Translations under genes and position numbers: made by a program
Assembly: GCA_964007475.1 (NCBI GenBank)
Contig: OZ023273.1
Coordinates: forward strand, 59,725,834 to 59,789,833
Direction: 5' to 3'
DNA length: 64,000 nucleotides
Source of the DNA: Hybos culiciformis
Taxonomy: Eukaryota; Arthropoda; Insecta; Diptera; Hybotidae
Notes under the pieces: model-generated
Told to the model about the DNA's origin: nothing
The model's input: the letters and a program-made list of their open reading frames with translations, nothing else
Database searches by the model: none
Shown: in pieces, positions 22,741 through 35,012 of the stretch
Numbering within the stretch: the stretch's first letter is position 1
Layout: each line of letters starts with the position of its first letter

Positions 22741-25339
22741 CAATTGAGCTGTTTTTATATGTCCACTTTTTAAAAAAAATGAGTCAATCAATGGTAATTT
22801 TAGTAAGATATAGCCACGTTCTCTCCATATTTACATGAAAAAATGATACATGAAAAAATGGACTTACCACTTTCAAAAATAACAGTTCATAAATTTGAGA
22901 CAAATCTGACTGTCTTCAAATGTAATGTTTAAGTCAAGTTATCTTTTAACAAAAATATCGAAGACAAAGAATACCTAACCGATGACATTGATTTTCTATC
23001 AAAATCCTTTATTAAACAGTGTATTGTTTTACACTGTTTTTCGATTTGTAGCGCCATTAGATTCCCCGTAGTCAATTTTATAATTAGGTATCTGGTATAT
23101 ACAAGATTATTTTAGACTGTCAAACTAAGTTTCGAAAATTTTTTACATTTTTTGAATAGATTTTAGGAATTTTTTTGTTAAATCTCAATTCGTTAATTTT
23201 AGAATTTATTCTAAAACTAAACTATAAATGTATAATCTAATAATATATACATAAACTAATATCCGTTGATCTTCAACAAAATTACGTAGTCTTTTAAACA
23301 AATTAAAATTAACATGTGCCACCAAATGCAAAATATACTTGAAACTAATTTCCCATAAAGAAATCTCGATTTTTTAATAAACATTTTATAATAATACACA
23401 CTTTAAAATCCAGTATACACTATACTATTCTATTTGGAATACACTATTTTCTAATAATTGGATTTTTTTATTTTAATTTGTTTAAAATCCACTTTAGAAA
23501 GATTAATGAAAAATTGCAATAAAAATCTTTAAAAATATTTTTAGAAAATTGGTAAGACTTAAATTTAAACATTTCATGAGTTTAACATTTAAAGAATAAA
23601 ATAAAAGTATCGCAAACCTTGAAATTTAAATTTTTAAATATAAAATTAAATTATAAGCAAAACGGTTCTGACATTTAGAATAGAACATAATTCATTGACT
23701 TTAATATAATGTTACCTTTAAAGTTTCGAAATTGTTTTATCTCAAAATTATTATAAATTATAAAAATATTTTTGTTCTACAGTAATAAAAATGCATTTAA
23801 CAATGCATAAAAAACATTTTATTTTAAAATTAAAAATAGTTCATAAATCCATTAAGTGTTCTATTGAAAAAACTATTCTACGGTAATTTCCTAATTTTCA
23901 TTTTCGATGAAGATACTATATGATGAACTCAATTAGTATAATAAGTACTATGCAAATAAAATTGTGATGGTCAAAAATGTTTTTTTTTTTTGGTGATTTG
24001 TGTGGTCTAAATTTGTTATTTGACCTAAAATTCTTGCCACCACTTAGAAAGAAACTAAAACCACTTATTTATGAAAATTAGTTAATAAAACAAATAAGAC
24101 GCCCCATTTGTCACTTAAATAGAGAATTTTATAATCATTTCGGTAACAAAATATTGGCGACAAAAAATATTATATCTTATGTTTTAAAAAAGGTATAGTT
24201 ATGAAATTAAAAATAATATTTAGAAAATATATAGTTTGTTGTATACCTATTCGTTAAGGTTATTTAGATAAAAGTCATGAAACAATCTATTTTACAAAAA
24301 ATCATATAGGTAGATAACATATGCGTAATTGCATAAATTATGTAAGGGCAGCTTCTACTATAGAAATTAGATATTTTTTTCATACATTTTTTTTAATGTA
24401 AAATTTATCTAGCATATTTGCAAATTCCAACTTGTTTTTCATTCAGTCGAAAACAGTAAAGAATCTAATAAAAGGAAATAAACTTTACTGAAATACTTCA
24501 AAAGCGTCTTAAACGAAACAATTATTAAAATTCTAGAACAAGCTAACATATTACAACATTTTTTATTCAGTGGAAAGTCGGAACTGAAATTCTTTTCTTT
24601 TTTTTAGAACTATAATGCAATAAATGGTTACTTCACATTTAGCAACGTATAAAAATACACCAAAAGGGAAAACTACATTTAGTTGTCAAAGTATTTCAAA
24701 AAATATGGTACAACTCAGATTTTCGTTTAAAAATTTTACATGCAACACTTTGTATAGTTCAAAAAATTATAACCTTTAAAACAATACTATAAGTAAAAGT
24801 TGGAGATTATTAAAGAAGATTTAATAATATTTCTTTAAAAAAATTTTCTGCAGCTTCTAAAACAGCTTCTAAAACTAGAACTTGATAATAAGGAAACAAT
24901 AACCTATGCACATACAGCATGTAATCTCAGTGTTATTAATTTTTTTGACACGTATGTAAATGCTTTCCAGCTGAAGGAGGGATGTATAATAAGAATACGA
25001 AAATTTTCTTTAATATAAACATTTAAAGAAAATCTATGCCTCAATGAAGAAAATATTTAGTCTCATTTTATTGCTTCTTCTTACTTCTTCTATACTTAAA
25101 ATATTATTAAAATGCTTTAAAATTAGAACAAACCACTTGAACTTAAATTATTAAAAATTATGCAAATTTTAATACAAAATGATTTTAAAAAAAAACACCA
25201 ATATAATTTAATTGCTTTAGTTTATTAACTAATTAGATTAAATTATATTGTTTATAATGTTTTTCTTTTTAAACTCTGCAAATCCCATCGAAATCATTAT
25301 ATATTATTATTATAAAACGCTATTAATAAATCAAATAAT

Positions 25340-25370
<31 letters not shown>

Positions 25371-26060
25371 TGAAAAGCTTTTCCCATTTTTCATTCAAAA
25401 TTGTATGTAAATGGAAAATAATAATTACAAAAGTTTAGGAGATTAAAAATTCAGAATGAAAAAAAATTCAGGAAAATGTACATGAAGTAATTTATGTTTA
25501 TGTAATTATATTGTTCAATTATAATAAGTTTGAGACGAAACTTAATGTTCTTCTGTATGTTCCTTAATACTATATGATTATCAAAAGAGTTTAATTTCCG
25601 TAATGGTAAATATTCTTATTTAAATTGCTAAAGTTATGAAGGATGTCCCAAAAATCCCTACTAGTCTTTTTTTAGAACTTCAGAACTTTAAATCATGATT
25701 TTTTTTGGCTGTGCTGAACATAAAGAAAACAAGATGTGTATATTTTCACGAAATTCATATGAGAATTACGTACTTATATCTTTATGGAGCTAATGCTTTT
25801 TTCCAGAGGTGATATTTTAATATTTTGATATTCTGATTAGTCATAAGTGCAGAAAAGCTGTCCTAGTTACATTTTGTTTATATTTAAACAAAACAATATA
25901 GTAAACGTTGTTGTGGAAAATTTTGTATCTCTGAGTTTTTTTTTCGTATTTTTGTATTTTATATCTGTGAGGCTAGTCAATATGATATATCACCTAGCCT
26001 TAATTAAAAAAAAAACTCTAAAGTATTTTTTAGTATAGAATTCACTATTAATTTGTTATT
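22741..26060. other. Intergenic, nothing recognised
   Basis: AT-rich DNA downstream of bap. Apart from a TAA/AAT microsatellite at 25336-25371 I see no feature. Short frames are chance. Confidence 0.4.
25336..25371. repeat. (AAT)n microsatellite
   Basis: About eleven consecutive AAT/ATA triplets on the plus strand. Confidence 0.9.
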
Positions 26061-26061
26061 T

Positions 26062-26092
26062 TTTATTTAACTGTAATTTTTATAATTTTATT
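26062..26092 (-). terminator. bap poly(A) signals
   Basis: On the minus strand AATAAA occurs at 26092-26087 and again at 26067-26062, 185-215 nt after the bap stop codon. They are the first canonical signals downstream, so the 3' UTR is probably about 200-240 nt. Confidence 0.55.
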
Positions 26093-26186
26093 ATTCACAT
26101 TCACAACTAAATCTATTGCTTACAACATAAAATCTTAATTTAATTTTAATTTAATTTAAATATGAGTACAGCTTATTCCCAGTCGA

Positions 26187-26194
26187 TGAGGTAG
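26187..26194 (-). promoter_or_regulatory. Candidate let-7 target site in the bap 3' UTR
   Basis: The minus strand (bap mRNA sense) reads CTACCTCA, the perfect 8-mer complement of the let-7 seed UGAGGUAG, about 83 nt after the stop codon and before the poly(A) signals. It sits in a small potential hairpin (ATCGAGGT ... ACCTCATCGA). Chance occurrence in a 3' UTR this short is low but not negligible. Confidence 0.35.
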
Positions 26195-26276
26195 AACCTC
26201 GATACTACTAGTTGGCAAAATTAACAACATTCCAAAATTAATTAAATACGAAAAATTAATTTAATTTTGTATATTT

Positions 26277-29200
26277 CTAATCGATTTCAACATTTTCTTC
26301 TAGTATTTCAAAATTTGAAATTAAACATCTTTGATTGTTATCTAAAAGATTATTATCACTACAAGTAAGCGATAAACTTTTAACTGAAGTTGTACTATCT
26401 GTATGATTTGGACTGGGATCTCTACTTTCCGGTGGTGTATTTTGATAATTACTATTTTCATCATTTCCTCCTTTAATATACGATGACTCAGATTTAGAAA
26501 AAGTAATTGGTACTTTTATTTGATGCTGAGATAGAAAATTTTGGCATTTTGAATCACCTGTAGTTGGGCTTGAAAAACGAGATTGCACAGGTAATGTTGC
26601 ATTGGTTGGCGATGGAGGAGGAATTGCTGTTGGAAGTTTTGATGGATAAAAATACGGAAATGAAACTTGAGGTAATGGTACACCATAAGCCATTTGAATC
26701 TGAAAAAAATAAAAATAAAATTGTTTAATTTAATTTTTCACGTAACTTAAGTAGTGTTCCTTGGAATTAACCAAAACGCGAAACGCCCACATGACTTTTT
26801 ATCGAAAAAAGAACAGGCAGCGGGAGTCATTTAGGTTAGAGTGTAACTTTTTAAATACTGGTTGGATTTTTGTGTTTGTGGCTCGTTGGAAAGGTATTAT
26901 CGAGACCATTTAAGAGCGGGCAGATAATAATTTGATTTTGAATTGAAATTTTAATTAAGGGGTACGATTAGAATAACTTTAAATTACTTAAATGAATCAA
27001 TTAAAAGGTAAAAATATACTGTATCTTTAAGTTTGAATAATTCAGTACAGATGGAAAAACGCGATTAAAAAGGTTGTGATGGCGTAAAATAACAATTTAA
27101 CAACATGAATTGAATTAATATAAAGATCGAAGAAAATATATTTGTGCCTTGCTGAGATTCGAAGTGGTATAAACTTTTTTTCGAACCAAACTTATTATTT
27201 TTGTACTAAACAAAGACCTGAAAACTTCTCTGTTATTAAGAAAACTTATTAGAAGCACATTATTCAATTTGTTTTCAAGAATTTTATGATAATACTTTCA
27301 GTTTTCAGCAGGCCAATACGACAACACGAACCTCTACCCACTCGTGTTCGAAATTATATATGTCAATTCTCATAGCCTACACTACAATCTGCAACCGGAT
27401 GTACTTACGGTTTTGTGATTCAAGAATTTATGTGAGTGATCTGAAGTAACACAATTAGTAAACTAGTAAGATCTATCTATCCCAAATCTTAAATCTGAGA
27501 TTGCGAAAGGTACGAAGAAGGTTTTTTTGTATTCATCTGGAAGAAAATTATACATTTCTATTACTTGGTTTTAAGAGATATTCGCCTCAACTATAAGTTT
27601 AATTTTTTAGTGATTCGATTATATAACTAACATATTTAATCTACTATTGCTATCCCATTATCAAGTAGTTGACGCAAATATTTTCATGTGTTCTAAAGGT
27701 AGAATGATTAATATTGATATTATTTATCCATATGCCTATTACATCGAAATAAAAATGAAGAGATTTCATTTCGTCCGAAAATATCTAGTTAAATAAAAAT
27801 GCAAATAATTGAGCCGTAAAAAAGAAGAAGAAACAAGAAGTCTCCTTAAACAAAATCAATAGTTACAGGACATTAAAATTTTCCAAAACGATGACTAGGT
27901 ATAATTGAGTATAGAAACTAAAAGATAAGTTAATCATTCAAAAAATTTTATATAAACATATGCATTCTCAAATAATTTCAATAAATTTGTTAACATTCTT
28001 ACCTGATGTCTGTATATATTCAATAAAGCAGGATCTAAACCGTGTGAATAATGTCCTTGTCCAAAAAGATGTGTATAATGACCGTCATCTCTGACTAAAA
28101 CTTGTACAGGTACTCTTTTCGTTGCACTTAATATTGCGGCTTCATGTTGTTGAATTTGTTTCCTTTTGGTTTTGTAGCGTCGATTTTGAAACCAAATTTT
28201 CACTTGAGTCTCTGTTAAACGTAAATTTTTCGCCATTTCTGCACGTTCAGGTCCACTAAGATAACGTTGTTGTGCAAATCGTCTTTCTAATTCAAAAACT
28301 TGAGCGTGACTGAAAGCGGCACGTGATCTTTTTTTACGATTGTTGCTACTACACAATGTATCCTCAATATGGTGATTATCTTCATATCCTGATGGGGGTG
28401 GTGAATCACAATCTATAAAATATTAAACTTAGCTATATAAAGATTTAATACTTATTACACACATATGTTATTATTTCTTTATTTTGTAAAAATACACAAA
28501 GGTACCAAGTAGTGTCATCGATTTAAAATATTATTAATGTATTGCTTTAAAAGGCAATTATTTATAGATTGAATTTTTTATTAAAAGGCTTTTATCATAA
28601 TTTATATTTTTAAGTGATAATAACAAAGGGATTGGAAATAATAGTTATAATTTGTTGGCATATAAAACTATTTATTTAAGTTTTGTATAGGAAATAATTT
28701 TGTTCCTATATGAATATCAGCTCTCAATAATTTTGGATACGTTATGTACATGTACATGTAAAAAAAACTTCTCAGAAATGTAAGATTAAATAGTATTTCT
28801 TTAGTAAGACCTCCCTCCCTGAAAAAGTTTGAAAAATTTTTGTTTGGATATTTAAATCAAAGAATTCTAAAAGTCGTGACTCGTAAAGATAAGAAATTTT
28901 TAATAAAGTATACTAATTTTGTTCTTGAGACCTATAGAAATCCTATATCTCCTTTTAAACGATCAGACCGATTTTAAATAAATTCGAACTATTGCTAAAA
29001 GGAAGACAAGATTGACGAGAAATAATTGATTTTCTGAAAATGAGGAAAAAGGAATCATATAGGTACATGAAAATTTCATTGCTTTAATTTTTTCTTTTAT
29101 TTTTACTTTTTCTATATAAAAAGTGGGTTTTTTGCTTCCAATTAATCAACTACTTAGGCTGACAAGTCTGTAACTATAAAAAATTTCAACTGCCCACAAT

Positions 29201-31388
29201 TTTATGTTGTCAATTGAAGCTAAATCTTCTTGTTGAAACTTCTTTCTTGTAGATGTTTATTTTATCGCAAAGGTATTAAACTTAACGAAACACGGAAAGA
29301 TATGAATTTATAATTTTGCTACTGAAAGCGAGCGCTTTTCATTTTTACAACACTGCTAAATCACAACTTTCGTTTTAATTCATTACATTTTCTTTTGTTG
29401 GAATTTCTTTGATTAATTTTTAAATTACATAAATAGATATAAATTACATAAATACATATAGAAAAAGTTTATGATTTCAAAACGTGTTCCGAAATTAAAT
29501 TTTAACTCCATTGAAAATAATTTTAATTTTACATAACAATTACATATTAACTTTATGATTATAATAAGTTTACGAAATAATCGCCGAGTTTAAAATATTT
29601 ATTATTTGCTTCAATTCATTATACAGCACTTTATACTCCTGAAAATTGACACTTTGTGCGAAAGTTAATTTATTGCATAACAAATTAGTTATGTAGATAA
29701 AAGATTAATCAAAAGCAAACTACGAATTTCCCATTTTGTTTTTACATGAAATGATAATAAATACTTTAAAATTGTAATATTGAGATTAATAAGAAATTGA
29801 AAATGTCAACTTTTCCAAATTTCAATGAGGATTCTTTAAAACTCATTCATTAATAATAAAAATTTCTAAAGAATATAGATTGATGTGCTTATCAAGCAGT
29901 TGCAAGCAAAGAGACGCAATATACAAGAGGATAAGATATTTGAGAAAATACCAGTTTTATCTTAAATTTTATCTTAACTTAGAATAATAAAGAAATTTTT
30001 TAAACATAAGAACATAAGAAACAATAATTAATAGGGAGCTATATTTAATATAAACTCAGAATGCCGGCAAAGGTAATATACTAGCGCAGCGTTTCTCAAC
30101 CTTTTTGCTATAGCGACCTATAAAATATGAGTACAAAATAACGCGACCCTCAATATGAAAATGGTATGCATTGACAAGTAGAAGAAATGAAAGACAACTT
30201 TAAAATGTTTTATTTATTTTTATTTTAATGGCTTATTTGTTGTTGACAATTATTTGATAATTTATTAGGTCTGGCTCAAAGGATTTACTCAATTAACAAT
30301 GTTAAAACAGCAATCTTTTGAAAAATAAGGTATAGGTTAATTCTTCTTACGTAATCAAAATTTTTTATTATTTTTGAAAAAATATATGTAGCATTTGTAT
30401 TAGAATTTTTCCATTAAAACGACCCATTGAAAATCTTTCGCGACCCAAATTCGGGTCGCGACCCTAAGGTTGAGAAACGCTGTACTAGCGTATAGCTCTC
30501 GAGATCGAAAGAGACTGAAAGTAAGGTCCGAAATGAGATCATAGAAGACAGAGTACTACGAAAGGGAACAAGTTAGGGACCTCGCGGATAAGAAAAAAAA
30601 AAGAATTGAAATGAAATTTTATAAAATAACGCACCAAATGTTCAAAAAATTTAAACCAATAATAGAAATATAGAAGGTGCTCAAGTGCAGTAACGAGAAA
30701 ATCCTTATTTTGGACAATACTAGTTAATGAAATAATGCACTCAATTTTGGAGAAATTCTATTACAGCACAGTACGTCTATATTTTCATAGTAAATCTATT
30801 ATAAGTAATTTAAAACACGGACAATAACTAACCTGAATCATTATTTGCGCATCTTCTCATGTCAATTGGACACTCTGAACGACTTGCATAATTTGATATA
30901 TGGTGAGAATTTTCAACACTAGCAGCCAAAAACATTTTAACACGTGATCGATGATCGTAATTCAAGGATGATTTTAAAATAATTTTCCCTTGTTGTTGCT
31001 TTCTAAATTGATCAGAATAAAATCGATTGCCGTCGTTTAAAGTGTTTTTCTCATCGGATTGGGCGTTTTTTATATTTTCCTCGTGATTATTATTATTATT
31101 ATTATTATTATGTGAATAATACTGTGTTAAATACTCCTCATGTTCTTGATCAGATCTACTAAAATCACAATTCGGACTACTATTATTACTAATTAAATTT
31201 GATTGAGGTAACCTGTAGACGGTTAGCTCTTCATTATTTGAAGCCATTAAGTTAGCACCAGAAGATTTCCTTTTCATGGAATAGCTTAAATCTGTTCGAG
31301 GAGTTATTGTAGTATTATTTCTTGTTAAAATATCATTAATTGAAAAAGGTGTTTTATTATTATTTGAATTAAACTCAGAATTATCCAT
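26277..31388 (-). CDS. bap: Bagpipe / NK3-class homeobox transcription factor
   Basis: NK3-class homeodomain transcription factor. Drosophila bagpipe specifies visceral mesoderm downstream of Tinman. Three coding exons on the minus strand: 31388-30833, 28412-28003 and 26699-26277, joined in phase (GTTAGT donor, TATAG and TTCAG acceptors), giving 462 aa. Residues 13-21, TPFSINDIL, are the TN/EH1 Groucho-binding motif; Asn tracts follow, one encoded by an ATT/AAT repeat. The homeodomain is residues 212-271, with W259, Q261, N262 and the NK-typical Tyr265 (position 54). [11 protein letters not shown] (286-296) is an NK2-SD-like segment; [14 protein letters not shown] and the C-terminal NVEID also match bagpipe proteins. 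The start at 31388 is chosen over an upstream in-frame ATG because it places the TN motif at the N-terminus and has an AAAATGG-like context. Divergent neighbour of tinman. Confidence 0.95.
26700..28002 (-). other. bap intron 2
   Basis: Phase-0 intron of 1303 bp between the homeodomain exon and the last exon. Donor GTAAGA, acceptor TTTTTTTCAG. No transposon or other feature was recognised inside. Confidence 0.85.
28413..30832 (-). other. bap intron 1
   Basis: Phase-1 intron of 2420 bp (donor GTTAGT, acceptor TTTTATAG). It contains the 396-bp hAT MITE at 30087-30482; otherwise AT-rich with nothing recognised. Confidence 0.85.
30087..30482. mobile_element. hAT MITE with SPIN/Charlie-like ends and perfect 8-bp TSD
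   Basis: It begins CAGCGTTTCTCAACCTTTTT and ends in the inverse, GGTTGAGAAACGCTG, with GCGACCC words just inside both ends. Perfect duplications TACTAGCG flank it (30079-30086 and 30483-30490), matching the nnnTAnnn pattern of Buster-type hAT insertions. At 396 bp with no coding frame it is non-autonomous. The terminal CAGCG-TTCTCAACC plus GCGACCC layout is like that of SPIN/Charlie hAT families known from vertebrates and some invertebrates. It lies in bap intron 1. Confidence 0.9.
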
Positions 31389-32955
31389 TTTTAATTGGGA
31401 AATAAAGTTTAAAAAAAGGATATTTTCCTTAAAATTCTTTTTTTGATATTTGCTTAATGAATTTTTAAAATTCAAAATTTCCACTTCGTCTTTAATCGAC
31501 AATTAGAAAAAAAAATATTTTTTTTTAATTTTGATAACCTGATATAGTAAAAAAAAATTTTTCCGCTATTGTAGGAAAATTATTCGAACCGTTATCTTCG
31601 AGCACTAATTTCAAACTAAGTGTTATTCAGAAAACGGAAAATCATTTATATTTTTCCTCTTTTTTTTAAGTTGAATTTTCCATAAAATGTAAATATTAAT
31701 AATTTTTTTCTGTTAATCTAATTATAAATTGTTTTTCTTAAGTATCGAAGAGTCATAAAATACTATTTTAAAAAATATATATATTGATATTGTAAGACTG
31801 TATAAGTGTGCTTAGTGTAAAAAGAAAATTCTCAATTTTTTTTTATTGAATGGTGCACATTTTCTTTGCATCAAAATAATCACAGTATATTATAAGTGAA
31901 ATTAAAAAGTATTAAAACTTTAATCAAATTTTTCAAATAAATTAACTAAATAATGTTTCGTTTATTCTATCTTATATTGTAATCGTTTAATAATCAACGC
32001 TCAAGTTCGAGTATCCAAATAAAGTTAATTTCTTTCACAGTGGTGGGATCTAGGTATATGCTTCTTTTAGGCACAATCAAATAATTGTCGGAATACACAT
32101 TTAAAAAAAAGACATTTAATTTCAGTACGTATTCATATATAAAGTTATTATCATTATTTGAATTCTGTTTTTGAGCGCTTCAAATTTTTGTACAATTGAT
32201 GTCCGTAATTATTCCCAATAACTTGCCGCACCTTAAAATTCTTAATAACTTGCCGACCTAATAGCCTCGCCTCGAACCAAATTACAAATCCGTCTGATGT
32301 CTGCTTCAAACATCCGAACATTACCATAAATTTTTCTTAACAAAATATCTAAAATTAATTGTATTTTATTTGAATTGGATGAACAACATTTTCTTGCCAA
32401 AATAATTTAATTCCATTTATTACCATACTTGTATTTTCGAAATATTATAAATATACTGTGCTTACTTCTTTGAAGAGATTTTTTCAAAGAATATCTTGTA
32501 ATAATTATGAGAATTTTATTTTTATCCTTTCCTTTACAGAAAATGAGAATAAGAACTCTAAATAATAATAATAATATAGAAAAAATGAGAAAATTATTAT
32601 AAAAAATTTAATGTAAATTCAAGTGATTTCATTGGTTAAATTTTACCCTCCTTTAAATAATTTTTGATTGGATTAAGAAGTAATGTATATACATAAATTT
32701 TTAGGACTTTTTATGAATGGTTGTTGATTATTGTCATTAAGTTCATTAAATTTACTACATCATACTTCATATTCAAGGAGTCATTTGTAAACACATTAAA
32801 ATTTTATTTTAATAATTTATATCGATTATATTAGTTTCCATATGCGAACAGCGTAGATAAAATAAAATGCTGAAGAAAAAATCGTAGAATTTTATTTAGA
32901 ATTAGTTTTATATATAAATCTAGAGATTCGTTATTGGTAAATCATATCAATAGTT
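31389..32955. other. Upstream region of bap
   Basis: Presumed 5' UTR and promoter-proximal DNA of bap (minus strand). AT-rich; two related words (GCGGCAAGTTATTGGGAA and GTCGGCAAGTTATTAAGAA on the minus strand) occur near 32215-32260 in a less AT-rich patch. No promoter element could be assigned. Confidence 0.35.
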
Positions 32956-32964
32956 GTATAGTAC

Positions 32965-34193
32965 ATAATGTCATAACATATAAAAAAATAGGAATTATCA
33001 CATAAAAATCGATTTGTATGAGATTATGCAGTAATTCATTTAAAAACGAATTATCACATAAAACCAAAATGAATTTGAAAATAAATGAATTATCTCATAA
33101 ATTTTATGTGATAATTCGTTTTTAAATGAATTAGTGCATAAAATTTTCGTTAAAATTTTTTTATGCGATAATTCGTTTTAGAATTTATGTGCTATTTCGT
33201 TTTCAAATGAATTATCACATAAAAACCAAAAAACACATTTTATGTGATAATTCGTTTTTTTACGAATTAGTGCATAAATTTTAAAAATGCAGATTTATGC
33301 GCTAATTCGTATTCAAACGAATTAGTGCACAAATAATGGCTCCGTCAATTATCGCATAATGACATATCACATAATTTTTAAAATGAATTATCACATATTT
33401 TTTTTATGAGATAATTCATGTACTTCCAATAATTACCGCGTCCAATTCGCTTCGCGCGAAGCGCGCCAAAATAAAAAGCCCTTAGGGGGTTCGGGGGATG
33501 CGGCGGCCGTCCTCCGTTCCCCGAAACACTTTTTCCACATAAAATAGGCCAAATTAGGTAAAAGAGAAAATTGTCCGCACAAAATGTATGAAAAAGATAT
33601 TGTGCATGATAGAGGACCGCTACCGCGTCCCATTCGATTCGCGCGTAGCACTCCAAAAAAAGAAAAAAAATTTTGCCTTTTCCAAATAAAATAGGGCAAT
33701 ATTTCAGAACAATCGGAGGTATGCGCTTTTCGTAAGCTTATCCGATAATTCGTTTTAAATGAATTAGTGCATAATCTCATACAAACCAATTTTTATGTGA
33801 CAATTCGTATTTTTTTATATGTTTTTATGCACTAATTCATTTTAAAATGAATTAGCTCATAAAATATGAAAATATAAATTTATGTGCTATTTCGTTTTCA
33901 AACGAATTAGTGCATAAATAGCGAAAAATATTTTTTATGTGATAATTCACTTTAAAATGAATTAGTGCATAAAATTTTCGTTCGAATTTTTTTATGAGAT
34001 AATTCATTTTTTAATTTATGTACTAATTCATTTTAAAATGAATTATCACATAAAAATAATTTTTTATGAGATAATGCATTTTTCAATTTATGTGCTATTT
34101 CGTTTTTAAATGAATTATCTCATAAAAAAAATTTATGCGATAAGTCATTTTAAAAATTATGTGATATGACAGTATGCGATAATTCACGGAGCC
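32965..34193. mobile_element. Foldback-like element of palindromic repeats with 9-bp TSD
   Basis: A 1.23-kb block is built almost wholly from short palindromic modules of the type TTATGTGATAATTCATTT and AAATGAATTAGTGCATAA, repeated dozens of times in both orientations. Identical 9-mers GTATAGTAC flank it (32956-32964 and 34194-34202). The segment at 33338-33380 (GGCTCCGTCAATTATCGCAT...) is the inverse of 34151-34193, and the left end matches the inverse of 33745-33830. Long inverted repeats made of short tandem modules plus a 9-bp duplication are the hallmark of Foldback elements (Mutator-related in flies). A GC-rich core lies at 33436-33735. Confidence 0.75.
33436..33735. repeat. GC-rich core of the foldback element, two degenerate direct repeats
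   Basis: Two related units start CCGCGTCCAATTCGCTTCGC (about 33436) and CCGCGTCCCATTCGATTCGC (about 33624). Each continues to an AAATAAAATAGG-like segment. A perfect 16-bp palindrome CGCTTCGCGCGAAGCG lies at 33448-33463. The overlapping minus-strand frames of 92 and 118 aa, which share an LRA(K/N)R(I/M)GRG motif, are translations of these repeats and not credible proteins. Confidence 0.6.
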
Positions 34194-34202
34194 GTATAGT
34201 AC

Positions 34203-35004
34203 AATCAAAAATTAATTTCTCGAAATAATTTACAAGTATAGATCAATTATGATGAAGCCCAAATTAGGGTTTTCATCACTTATCAGTTTTCAAAAAACAT
34301 ATAATCCGCGAAAATATTAAAATTAACATTTTTTATCGAGGAAACATGAAACTATAATATTCGGTCCTTAAGTAGTCATAGTTTGTAAGTATTATAATAA
34401 TTTTTAATATCAACATGAAGGGGAAAATAAATATTTCTATAGAAATTATAATACCAGGAGAAAATTATAAAGAAAAAATTACTTTAACAACCCAAGGCGA
34501 TAAGTCTAATAATGATTTAACAATTTTATTTCAATTCATTAGATAAATATATTGAACAATATCTTTTATAGAGTGTAAAAGAGTGTATTGATTAACATGT
34601 TTCTCACGGAAATTAAGAAAACTATAGTGTTAGATATGAGATGGTTTTTATTTTTGCGGTTAGAATAGTTTGAAAATGTTTGAATCTGGACGAAGTTGTA
34701 TGGAAACTTGCTTGACTTAATATAACCAAAAATGTTTAGCAAGAAAGTAGAGAAGAAAAAATATAATATTTTATTTTCTCAAAAATTTTCAGAGTAGAAT
34801 AACTAAATTTTAGAAAACTATTTACGATTAAGTTACAAGAAGAATACTACATAACTAAATTAATTTAAATTACACATTGTTGAATATTCTGGAGCTGAAA
34901 ACTAAATATATTTTCCCGTGCAAAATTTATTTTTTTTAATTTTTAAAGAATTAAAATTAAAATTTGATAATTTCAATTTAAACTTTACTAACTGAACTTA
35001 AATG
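34203..35004. other. Intergenic, one possible small ORF
   Basis: Between the foldback and the next hAT element. Only a 43-codon plus-strand frame at 34415-34546 stands out (listed separately). Confidence 0.4.
34415..34546 (+). CDS. Possible 43-aa small ORF, unknown
   Basis: ATG at 34415 in a CAACATG context opens a 43-codon frame ending TAA at 34544-34546. The product is polar and beta-strand-like (KINISIEIIIPGENYKEKI, then NNDLTILFQFIR). I recognise no family. No promoter, splice site or neighbour supports it, so it may be chance. Confidence 0.15.
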   Translation: MKGKINISIEIIIPGENYKEKITLTTQGDKSNNDLTILFQFIR

Positions 35005-35012
35005 GTAATAAA

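Noticed and set aside
26225..26240. Possible miR-1 site (ACATTCC) in the bap 3' UTR
   Set aside because: The word is on the plus strand; bap mRNA is minus-sense, so it reads as the miR-1 seed itself and not a target.
31389..31502. Upstream in-frame start of bap adding 38 residues
   Set aside because: The added segment is Lys/Asn/Phe-rich and would bury the TN motif, which sits at the extreme N-terminus in NK proteins; the 31388 ATG has the better context.
33378..33789. Minus-strand frames of 92 and 118 aa with a shared LRA(K/N)R(I/M)GRG motif
   Set aside because: The shared motif comes from the two direct DNA repeats of the foldback core; frames overlap and end in palindromic repeat DNA.
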